Source: Moorena bouillonii PNG
GTDB lineage: Bacteria; Cyanobacteriota; Cyanobacteriia; Cyanobacteriales; Coleofasciculaceae
Assembly (NCBI RefSeq): GCF_001942495.1
Contig: NZ_MKZS01000001.1
Coordinates: 3,672,042 to 3,705,248, forward strand
DNA: 33,207 nt
Reading direction: 5' to 3'
The notes beneath the pieces were generated by a model that worked only from the letters and a program-made list of their open reading frames with translations, did not search any database and was not told the DNA's origin. This document shows positions 17,501 through 23,177 of this stretch, piece after piece (positions within the stretch are counted from its first letter, which is position 1; every line of letters starts with the position of its first letter). A program made the position numbers and the translations under genes.

Positions 17501-18100
17501 AAACTTGCTCAACCCGAGGATAACGTTTCTAAGTACATCAATAGTAAGCTTTCTGAGACTACTAAATTGTTGCTAAAGGCGAAGACAGAAGGAACTAAAC
17601 AAGCGGTGATTCGAGAGTTGAATAACCTGCTGCTCCAGGAAGACTTCTACAATAAGCAACGGTTTGAGGGAGTAACCTTGACTACCGAGGTTAAAGTTTT
17701 AAGTTTAGGTGACTATAAAAGTGATCTGGTTCACTTTAACCGTTTGTTAATCGAAGCGAGTTATACCCAAGACCTGATTGTGATGAATATGGAATCAATT
17801 TTCCCTTATTTAAAAGACAAGCTCAAAGAGATTTATCCTCAAAACATTGTTGATGAACTAGACCAGTTACATGGAAATATAATCCAACTATTAAGAGACA
17901 TTCCTCAGGCAGTAGGTGATGCTCTAGATAGCCAGTATCAGCAAAAAGTAGTGCAAAAGACCGAAAAATTGCGAGCAGCTATTAATAAGCTTTTTTTAGC
18001 ACTGCGGCAACGGCTTGAGCAGCTAAAAAGTGAACTGGATATTGGTTTGGAGGATGTGGCTGATTCTTTTGATCGCTTGTTGAATGCTTTGCCGGTTTAG
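14543..18100 (+). CDS. Probable tape-measure protein (1185 aa, coiled-coil)
   Basis: This is the longest protein of the locus. It is almost entirely helical, rich in Glu, Lys, Leu and Gln with heptad-like spacing, and broken by a Pro/Ala-rich hinge near residues 775-795 (TLPAPPAASLPTLP). It has no catalytic motif and no obvious transmembrane stretch. Length, composition and position between the chaperone and the hub are those of the tape measure that sets tail length. If the usual rule of about 0.15 nm per residue holds, the tail would be roughly 175-180 nm long. A scaffold or baseplate linker is the alternative. Its stop codon runs straight into a heptamer array. Confidence 0.6.
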   Translation: MALSIVEQFKDINPKVAFADAQNQCTQAESTVAQLAQNGLPDVGNYQQQIEEQLPQVDFTNVKKIIAQVPLSAGELKAELSGKIDQLTELNFDSLTAAIPLPKAADFGDLKIADEIKDTISSLTQDLIGSFSIGELPTGTPTIFGEFEEFVTKAGMLPVRTLDVLFKGLKKLLDKLSDPDELLKKFESQALTEIFKEQINSLAEQLPSKAISRIESNIKRRIELIAEYNKLLDSLKDPTSLKKEQFKELIKRTRAIAREFESIDASTKTALANLQNFDITNLQTALEELISTTEGGATTGGLVPFFNKIKTYIETLTAKVKTITDKLREFAHKIPKVIEQAISQVEEIATKVTKAITDKIQQGEELLNKVKSYLEEIIQKVKEFIKNTYGKSQELVKPFKKVCNEASTTIVGKVDEFSKNLEQQTDHIKTSIESVNTQIKTQLNREQLDHKINELFDKVSAILDSPQITNALKQAEEGMGTITDNLKEVSLKPAFQVVVTKSNDLEKELKAVDVSTLSTPVKTALKVGTEVIKAVDVPGVVNPELKAAFDEILAPLDNIVALIEGEFNKINDKIESLQPGTLVVDFLEPYLTPVINKLNEYKPSILLQPVKDFYNDIIEKLEVINPKQLLDLLEELYEKLLGVIESLSPKTITDFLNQQLATVKTQLDNLPVEKLVGKVTDGLSQVDKLMANIGLSDVLKSDFWNTLQEILSFSFAEKIQEVEKIRDGIVTKVNAVDEQGLTQQLQELQNAIATYTQTPDDLATDGVAGQVTAYQQVVATLPAPPAASLPTLPAEIAVDYEDLRKRLENLYQNFTATSPQEVLEQVNTIVTDTTRLQGNESQRDRLQESANRTSPQQVMANFKQVIPDELNRQIVNPLREILQALDKLLEQPRTVLGDIGNVIKIIEDAPKRLVEILSQVAQTLGDQIRQAINGVKNAIDSLTNEVVKAIEGTYTTTLETLKSLRPKLLLNSFDESDFKDIDSLIQKLAQPEDNVSKYINSKLSETTKLLLKAKTEGTKQAVIRELNNLLLQEDFYNKQRFEGVTLTTEVKVLSLGDYKSDLVHFNRLLIEASYTQDLIVMNMESIFPYLKDKLKEIYPQNIVDELDQLHGNIIQLLRDIPQAVGDALDSQYQQKVVQKTEKLRAAINKLFLALRQRLEQLKSELDIGLEDVADSFDRLLNALPV

Positions 18101-18265
18101 TTAGGGAATAGGGAATAGGGAATAGGGAATAGGGAATAGGTAATGGGTAATGGGTAATGGGTAATGGGTAATGGGTAATGGGTAATGGGTAATAGGTAAT
18201 GGGTAATAGGTAATGGGTAATAGGTAATGGGTAATAGGTAATGGGTAATGGGTAGTAGGTATTAG
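18101..18265. repeat. Heptamer array (GGGAATA / GGTAATG)
   Basis: About 23 units of 7 bp start directly after the tape-measure stop codon. They begin as GGGAATA and become GGTAATG or GGTAATA. The G-rich strand is on the plus strand. There is no coding potential on the plus strand, because TAA and TAG occur in the repeat. Confidence 0.95.
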
Positions 18266-18304
18266 GCAGAGTAGTGCTATGTAAAGTTGATCTCGATGGC
18301 TAAT

Positions 18305-18421
18305 TTTCCCAATTCCCAATTCTCAATTCCCAATTCTCAATTCCCAATTCCCGATTCCCGATTCCCGATTCCCGATTCCCCATCCCCCATTCTAAATTCT
18401 AAATTCCAAATTCTAAATTCT
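18305..18421. repeat. Heptamer array (CCCAATT / CCCGATT / TTCTAAA)
   Basis: A second array with the C-rich strand on plus ends 4 bp before the hub gene's ATG. With the preceding G-rich array and the 40-bp spacer between them, the two could pair partly as a long imperfect hairpin in the transcript. Confidence 0.9.
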
Positions 18422-18425
18422 CCTG

Positions 18426-19400
18426 ATGTTAAAAATTGCTTACACCATTAAAATTGGTAGCGTTGTCTGTAACGCTGGGCAACAAACGCAGCTCATTGAG
18501 TTGCGATCGCATAGTTCTTTAACTATTCCGGTTAATACCTGCTGTCTTGTTCTAGGGTTACCACAGGGTTTAACTATCAGTCCAGAAGAGCTGGTATCGG
18601 TGGAATTGGGCTATGAGAATAAGCAAACGTTAGTCTTTACCGGTAAGGTTAGTAGGGTAGACTGGAGCATTGACCGTGTCAGGATTGAGGCTGCCAGCAC
18701 TTTTGGGAGTTTGACCGCAGCTCGGTTAAATCGGGTTTACGAAAAACCAAATGCTGGAGATATTGTCAAAGATATTCTCAAGTTGGGCAAGGTGAAGGTG
18801 GGGCAAGTGGAGAATGGTCTGAAATTTTCGGTCTATGGGGTGGGAGAGTTGAGGTCAGCCTATGACGAGCTCGAGACCTTAGCACAACAATGTGGCTTTG
18901 ATTTCTATGCCAACACCCAAGACAAAGCTGTATTTGCCAAATATAACCCTGCCAGTACCCATCAATTCAAATATGGGGAAGACATTCTGGCCTTGGAATT
19001 GGAGCAACCCCATCCTGGGGTTGAGCAGGTAGAAATTTACGGGGAAAGTCCCAGCAGTCAAGGACAAGGAGAACAGGCTTACTCTTGGCTTACGAAAAAA
19101 GAGGTTAAGGGTACTGCTGGTTCCGGTTCTGGTTTTACGACTCTACGACTGACTGACCCCACAGCTCGTACCCAGGCAGTTGCTCAGAAAATGGCTGAGG
19201 CGGTTTTGGCTAAGCAGCGCCAGAAGCAACGGGGTGAAATTAAGGTGCTAGGTAATGCTAATGTCAAGCTAGGAGATGAGATCAAGGTGTCAAAAATGCC
19301 GATGGCTACCCTGAATGGTAGCTTCAAAGTCACGGGAGTGAGCCACCGTCTCAATCGCCGTAGTGGTTTTTGTACTGTAATTGATTGGGAGGAAGTGTGA
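18426..19400 (+). CDS. Baseplate hub protein, gpD / Mu P-like
   Basis: The hub connects the tube to the spike. The 324-aa product has the phage late-control gpD pattern: a first beta domain (residues 1-90, with VELGYENKQTLVFTGKVSRV), a middle segment (DIVKDILKLGKVK ... YDELETLAQQCGFDFYAN) and a third domain ending KLGDEIKVSKMPMATLNGSF KVTGVSHRLN. The start has no visible ribosome binding site because the array adjoins it. Its stop overlaps the spike start (GTGA at 19397-19400), implying translational coupling of hub and spike. Confidence 0.85.
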   Translation: MLKIAYTIKIGSVVCNAGQQTQLIELRSHSSLTIPVNTCCLVLGLPQGLTISPEELVSVELGYENKQTLVFTGKVSRVDWSIDRVRIEAASTFGSLTAARLNRVYEKPNAGDIVKDILKLGKVKVGQVENGLKFSVYGVGELRSAYDELETLAQQCGFDFYANTQDKAVFAKYNPASTHQFKYGEDILALELEQPHPGVEQVEIYGESPSSQGQGEQAYSWLTKKEVKGTAGSGSGFTTLRLTDPTARTQAVAQKMAEAVLAKQRQKQRGEIKVLGNANVKLGDEIKVSKMPMATLNGSFKVTGVSHRLNRRSGFCTVIDWEEV

Positions 19401-20251
19401 CAGACTCGATTGTTGGAGTAATGCAGAAGGTTGCTCGGCAGGAAGCACGTAAAGTTTACACTACTGAGTTGGGGATTGTGACAGCGGTGTTTCCCCATAC
19501 CTCTGAGAGTGACAAGGACAACTACCAATGTTCAGTCAAGTTAAAGAACAAGAAACAGCCAGACGGCAAAGACTTTGAATTGCGCAAAGTGCCAGTAGCA
19601 ACCCCCCATTTAGGACTGGTTAATATTCCCAATGTTGGGGATTTGGTGTTGGTTACCTTTATTGGGGGTAATCTCAATGCTCCTGTGATTATTGGTCGGC
19701 TCTACAATGACCAAGACCAACCCCCTGTCAACAAGGAAAAGGAATTCTACCTACAAAATAACCCGAAAGACGGGGGTAGTTTGAAAATTGATCAGGAGGG
19801 GGTAGTTACTATTACTAGTAAAAATGAGAAACAGGTGATTACTGTCGATGATGAAAAAATTGATCTCACCAACGAAAAGTGCCATGTCACCCTGGAAGGA
19901 GGAGATGCTACCCTGAAAAACGAAAAATGTACCGTGGCTTTATCTGGTGGTAATATCACTATTGATAACGGCACCTGCAAGATTAAAGTTGAAAGTGGGG
20001 GCATCACCATTGATGCAGCTAGCTCTAATGTCACCGTCAAAAGTGTAGGTTCGATCAAGATTGGGGATGCAAGTACGGCTTCTGTACAAGTTGGTGGACG
20101 GTTACCGGCTAATGCGGTTGGTGATAGTGACGATATTATTCTGAGTACCCACACCCATGTGGGTAACCTCGGCGCTCCCTGTCCGGTGATGGTGCCAACA
20201 GAGAAGATTAATTCAATTCAGGCAAAGGCGAGAAATACCAAGGTGGGGTAA
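19397..20251 (+). CDS. Baseplate spike, gpV / Mu gp45-like, with beta-helix tip
   Basis: The 284-aa spike pierces the target membrane. An OB-fold domain (about 20-110: TTELGIVTAVFPH ... LGLVNIPNVGDLVLVTFIGG) is followed by a repetitive beta-helix (about 130-225) with units such as KCHVTLEGGDATLKN and KCTVALSGGNITIDN. The C-terminal HTHVGNLGAPCPVM resembles the metal-binding HxH tip of short phage spikes. I chose GTG at 19397, preceded by GGGAGG (19387-19392) and overlapping the hub stop, over the longer TTG start at 19385. Its stop codon shares one base with the next ATG. Confidence 0.9.
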   Translation: MTDSIVGVMQKVARQEARKVYTTELGIVTAVFPHTSESDKDNYQCSVKLKNKKQPDGKDFELRKVPVATPHLGLVNIPNVGDLVLVTFIGGNLNAPVIIGRLYNDQDQPPVNKEKEFYLQNNPKDGGSLKIDQEGVVTITSKNEKQVITVDDEKIDLTNEKCHVTLEGGDATLKNEKCTVALSGGNITIDNGTCKIKVESGGITIDAASSNVTVKSVGSIKIGDASTASVQVGGRLPANAVGDSDDIILSTHTHVGNLGAPCPVMVPTEKINSIQAKARNTKVG

Positions 20252-20766
20252 TGGTTAGAATCAAAGGGGCAAATAGCGATTATAAATTTTTAAATGGCTC
20301 AATTCAAGATCTAAAAGGAGACCATCCTGTTTACCTCAAAATTTTCGTCTGTCCTTATGATATGCCTAGCCCCATTGAGGAACCTGATGAAAATGGTTGG
20401 TGTGAGGGGACAGATGAGCAATGTCCTCATGGTAAAAAGAATGGTGAAAAAAGTCCTGGTCATGCTCTAATTTGTTTACATCAAGAGGATGGTATTTCCC
20501 TAGAAACGAATAACAACGTAACGGCAACCGGACCCCTGGTGGCTGAGAAGGGAATCACGATTAAGGATGAGCTGGTGTTGGATGTCTCAGAGGCAAAGGC
20601 GGGGTTGGTGATCACGATGAAGGGAGAGGAAATTTTACGCCTTAATATTTCTGATCAAGGTGATATCGAATTGTCCCCTCTCAATCCATCAAAAACTATT
20701 AAAATTAACGGCAATTTGGAGGTAACTCAAGGCTTGACGGTTGCCGGGAAGGAGTTACCAATTTAG
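20251..20766 (+). CDS. Spike-associated protein of unknown function (171 aa)
   Basis: This protein is not recognised. It begins on the last base of the spike stop codon (TAATG), so it is translationally coupled to the spike. Residues 30-75 contain a cysteine/histidine cluster (VCPYDMP, WCEGTDEQCPHG, HALICLH) that could bind a metal. Residues 85-165 look like beta-helix or fibre repeats (GPLVAEKGITIKDELVLDV ... KTIKINGNLEVTQGLTVAGK). A cap on the spike tip, like PAAR proteins in other systems, or a small fibre are both possible. The TAG stop at 20764-20766 overlaps the first heptamer of an array, so the repeat may have set the present C-terminus. Confidence 0.6.
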   Translation: MVRIKGANSDYKFLNGSIQDLKGDHPVYLKIFVCPYDMPSPIEEPDENGWCEGTDEQCPHGKKNGEKSPGHALICLHQEDGISLETNNNVTATGPLVAEKGITIKDELVLDVSEAKAGLVITMKGEEILRLNISDQGDIELSPLNPSKTIKINGNLEVTQGLTVAGKELPI

Positions 20767-20881
20767 GTAATAGGTAATGGGTAATAGGTAATAGGTAATG
20801 GGTAATGGGTAATGGGTAATGGGTAATGGGTAATGGGTAATAGGGAATCGGGAATCGGGAATCGGGAATCGGGAATGGGTA
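20764..20881. repeat. Heptamer array (GGTAATR, then GGGAATC)
   Basis: About 16 units of 7 bp, G-rich on the plus strand, begin inside the stop codon of the preceding gene. The unit sequence changes from GGTAATG to GGGAATC toward the right. Confidence 0.95.
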
Positions 20882-20907
20882 AAGAATATTCTATTATTTT
20901 ACTGTAG

Positions 20908-20921
20908 ACACTATATAGTGT
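20908..20921. promoter_or_regulatory. Perfect 14-bp palindrome ACACTATATAGTGT
   Basis: ACACTATATAGTGT is a perfect inverted repeat 122 bp upstream of the antitoxin-like gene. Toxin-antitoxin promoters are commonly bound by their antitoxin at such palindromes, so it could be an operator, but no clear promoter elements surround it. Confidence 0.3.
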
Positions 20922-20932
20922 TTATCGTAGTT

Positions 20933-21003
20933 ATGAGGCACGGTTGTCAACCTCAAAGTCCCCCTTATTAAGGGGGATTTAGGGGGATCAATTTTTACCT
21001 GAT
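20933..21003. repeat. MITE-like palindrome, second copy of the ATGAGGTAC family
   Basis: The copy begins ATGAGGCAC and ends TACCTGAT, imperfect versions of the inverted ends seen at 9735-9806. It has the same inner CCCCCTT..AAGGGGG hairpin. It lies just upstream of the antitoxin-like gene. Confidence 0.55.
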
Positions 21004-21042
21004 GGGATATAAAATTGCTCTAATTATAAATAGAGGAGATTA

Positions 21043-21285
21043 ATGAAATCACAGCTTCAAGAAGCGGTCAACATTGCTCAGTCCCTTTCATTAGTAGAGC
21101 AGCTTGAACTACTCAAAATACTATCCACAATTATTCAAAAGAACCATGCCCTAGAAATTAAAACTATACCAGAAGGCGATAATACTGACTTTTCAGCAGA
21201 AAGCTTTCGCAAATCTTGGCAGCAAGCTGTGACTGGACAAACCCTACCCATTTCTCAAATCTGGGAGGGAATTGATATTGACTGA
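21043..21285 (+). CDS. Antitoxin-like protein of a type II toxin-antitoxin pair
   Basis: The 80-aa product has a helical N-terminus (SQLQEAVNIAQSLSLVEQLELLKIL) and an acidic, less structured end (AESFRKSWQQAVTGQTLPIS QIWEGIDID), typical of small cyanobacterial antitoxins encoded just ahead of RelE/ParE-type toxins. ATG 21043 follows GAGGAG (21033-21038). A truncated toxin start overlaps its 3' end. With the toxin broken, the antitoxin would be an orphan. The family assignment rests on arrangement and general resemblance. Confidence 0.6.
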   Translation: MKSQLQEAVNIAQSLSLVEQLELLKILSTIIQKNHALEIKTIPEGDNTDFSAESFRKSWQQAVTGQTLPISQIWEGIDID

Positions 21286-21370
21286 CGCTCCGTTAGTTGA
21301 GGTGCAACTTACTCCTGAGTTTCAGCGTAAATTGAGAGCAGTCAAAAAAATACAAATTAAAGTAGGGTGA
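21278..21370 (+). pseudogene. Truncated RelE/ParE-like toxin
   Basis: A TTG at 21278, overlapping the antitoxin gene by 8 bp, starts TDAPLVEVQLTPEFQRKLRA, the usual opening of a cyanobacterial RelE-superfamily toxin of about 90 residues. Only 30 codons remain. The frame stops at TGA 21368-21370, inside the GTAGGGTGA end of a 66-bp palindromic repeat. The rest of the toxin cannot be found on the far side of that repeat. The gene appears cut off by the repeat or by a deletion ending there. Confidence 0.65.
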
Positions 21371-21427
21371 ACAAAGTTATCTTATCTAGAATACTCATGT
21401 GAATCAAAATGTTTTTGCCCACCCTAC
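21362..21427. repeat. 66-bp GTAGGGTG..CACCCTAC element, copy A
   Basis: The ends are perfect 8-bp inverted repeats (GTAGGGTG at 21362, CACCCTAC at 21420). A same-sized relative lies at 31775-31839. Both copies sit a short distance beyond the 3' end of a DUF2887 gene. Such repeats are widespread in cyanobacterial intergenic DNA. This copy supplies the stop codon of the truncated toxin. Confidence 0.6.
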
Positions 21428-21430
21428 AAG

Positions 21431-21630
21431 CTTGTTTGTCAAATCAGAATCAGACCTCAAAAACTGCTGCCGAACTCTCATTACTTATAGCAAGTATTAT
21501 AGCTATGAGATACAAAGGTATCCCCCTAAATCCCCCTTGAAAAGGGGGACTTTGAGGTTTATAAGCGTACCTCACAACTGTAAATAACGCTATATAACCC
21601 ATAACCTATTACCCATTACCTATTACCTAA
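21431..21630. repeat. Repeat cluster: 54-bp dispersed copy, reversed palindrome, short heptamer array
   Basis: 21431-21484 matches 32924-32982 imperfectly (shared core AATCAGACCTCAAAAAC, then GCTGCC). 21505-21574 is a reversed copy of the ATGAGGTAC palindrome found at 9735. 21596-21630 is a short C-rich (CATTACC)-type heptamer array. No gene was seen. Confidence 0.6.
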
Positions 21631-21649
21631 CTATGGGATGGTTTTTATT

Positions 21650-22477
21650 TCAACTATCCGTTGACTGCTCGAGCACCTGTTTCACTTGTTCAACTTCTAA
21701 TTCTAAAGCTTGGGCAACTTGTTCTATGGTTAACCCCAAAGCTAACAACCGAGGTATGGACTCTAATTTGGCTTGAATTTTACCTTCAAGTCTGCCTTCT
21801 TGTATACCTTCAAGTCTGCCTTCGGCTAAAGCCTCCTGATAAACTTTGGTTTGCCGTAAATCACTTAAGCTAAACATTGCTTCTATCTCCCTACGACTGA
21901 GTTTGGGTAACTTATACACCAGTATGGTCTCTATTAATTGTAGAAGTTCTGTTCTTTGTCGTTCATTCTCGATCTCCTCAGTGGTCCGTTGAATCAACTC
22001 TTGAGCAAGTGCTATCGCAGTATCTTCCTTGGTGACAATTAGCTGTACTGTGGCTATACCCACCGATGTTGCAGATATCTCGGCTAATTCATCGAGATAA
22101 ATCCGAGATACCCTTGGGGAATCGAGTAATTCTCGATACCTAAGAGTTGCTCCTTTATCCACATTGCGACTAGGGTAAATCACCACACCACGCCAATCAT
22201 TGCTGAGTTCAGTTTGGTCTAAGTACATGAAAATTTCACTAAAGAAGCGGGAGTAAAATTGAGAGTCCCTCTGAAATTCGACTTCCACAAAATAAATCGG
22301 TTGTTGGGCTGTGGTAGTTGTCGGCAGGAATACCCCATCAATTCTAAAAGCTAGTTGTTTGACTTCCACAGAAGCGAATTGATAACCAAGTGCCTCAGTA
22401 GCACAATGGTGAATTAATTCAAAGAAAATACTGGGAAACGATTGAAACAGGCGATAGAAGATGGTGTCGGTTTTCAC
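21650..22477 (-). CDS. DUF2887 / Rpn-type PD-(D/E)XK nuclease family protein, copy 1
   Basis: The 275-aa protein belongs to the group annotated as DUF2887 or Rpn-family recombination-promoting nuclease/putative transposase. The opening MKTDTIFYRLFQSFPSIFFE is diagnostic. A likely nuclease core is FRIDGVFLP (D47) with FVEVEFQRD (E65-x-E67). The second copy in this window has E-x-Q at that place. The C-terminal part is helical and holds an 8-residue repeat (RLEGIQEG, about 1.5 copies), then a LALGLTIEQVAQALELEVEQVKQVL helix pair. It is antisense to the tail operon and splits spike-side genes from wedge genes. The Rpn family is linked to recombination and phage defence; its role here is unknown. 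Confidence 0.85.
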   Translation of the reverse strand: MKTDTIFYRLFQSFPSIFFELIHHCATEALGYQFASVEVKQLAFRIDGVFLPTTTTAQQPIYFVEVEFQRDSQFYSRFFSEIFMYLDQTELSNDWRGVVIYPSRNVDKGATLRYRELLDSPRVSRIYLDELAEISATSVGIATVQLIVTKEDTAIALAQELIQRTTEEIENERQRTELLQLIETILVYKLPKLSRREIEAMFSLSDLRQTKVYQEALAEGRLEGIQEGRLEGKIQAKLESIPRLLALGLTIEQVAQALELEVEQVKQVLEQSTDS

Positions 22478-22548
22478 ATTCAGCTCATTACTTAACTATA
22501 CCTAGTATAATCATAATAGTAATGATAATCGCAATGGGTAATGGGTAA

Positions 22549-22583
22549 GTTGAGTAGCCTATTGCTTCTCAAGACTACTCAAC
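22549..22583. other. Hairpin GTTGAGTAG/CTACTCAAC
   Basis: A perfect 9-bp inverted repeat with a 17-nt loop lies between the start of the minus-strand DUF2887 gene and the plus-strand wedge gene. No T-run follows on either side. It could be a regulatory site for the divergent pair or another mobile palindrome. Confidence 0.35.
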
Positions 22584-22620
22584 AGTAGAATTGGCAAGGG
22601 CTTAAGCTGGCTCTTGCTCC

Positions 22621-22746
22621 AGCCTATGCGCTACGCGCACGCTGCGCGAACAGCTATCAGCCATTACCGATCAGCCTATGCGCTACGCGCACGCTGCGCG
22701 AACAGCTATCAGCCATTACCGATTCCCGATTCCCCATTCCCCATCA
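22621..22746. repeat. 52-bp tandem duplication plus short heptamer run before the wedge gene
   Basis: A 52-bp unit (22621-22672) with the palindrome-rich core GCGCTACGCGCACGCTGCGC and a TATCAGCCATTACC end is repeated almost entirely at 22673-22723. A short C-rich CGATTCC-type run then reaches to 22746, five bases before the wedge start codon. The core recurs in degenerate form at about 4250 and 5630. Confidence 0.8.
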
Positions 22747-22750
22747 CCAA

Positions 22751-23173
22751 ATGGAAAAAGATTTATTATTCACTCGCCGCCACAGCGGACAATTCATTTC
22801 TGAGCGACAATTCGTAGACCTTCAAAGTGTCAATCGTGACTTGGCCACAGCGACAGGTTTAGATAATTTGGCTCAGGCAATTCTCAATCGCCTTTACACC
22901 CGTAAAGGGGAGCTGGCGGCTTTGGGACATCCCAATTATGGGTCACGGCTCCACCTGTTAGTGGGTGAACAAAATAATAATCGTCTTCGCTCCCTTGCTA
23001 ATCTCTATATCCGTGAGTGTCTAGCTCAAGAACCTCGGATAGAAGAAATCAAGGCCATAGATTTTGAGCCTCCCTCTCGTCAGCAACGTTATACACTCGT
23101 AGCAACTTTAGTCCTTAAAGCTGTAGGCCAGGAAACACCCTTGACCCTGAGCTTTTCCCTACCTGGAGGGTAA
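22751..23173 (+). CDS. Baseplate wedge protein, gp25 / gpW family
   Basis: The 140-aa product matches the gp25-like (T4 gp25, P2 gpW, Mu gp46) baseplate family. It has a disordered start, then LAQAILNRLYTRKGELAAL and HPNYGSRLHLLVGE (about 50-80), corresponding to the conserved L.T..GE....P.YGS.L core, and a final beta segment. The protein nucleates sheath assembly on the baseplate. The length is typical. It is the first gene of the second tail block and ends 4 bp before the gpJ-like start, with that gene's GGAGG lying within its last codons. Confidence 0.9.
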   Translation: MEKDLLFTRRHSGQFISERQFVDLQSVNRDLATATGLDNLAQAILNRLYTRKGELAALGHPNYGSRLHLLVGEQNNNRLRSLANLYIRECLAQEPRIEEIKAIDFEPPSRQQRYTLVATLVLKAVGQETPLTLSFSLPGG

Positions 23174-23177
23174 TTTG

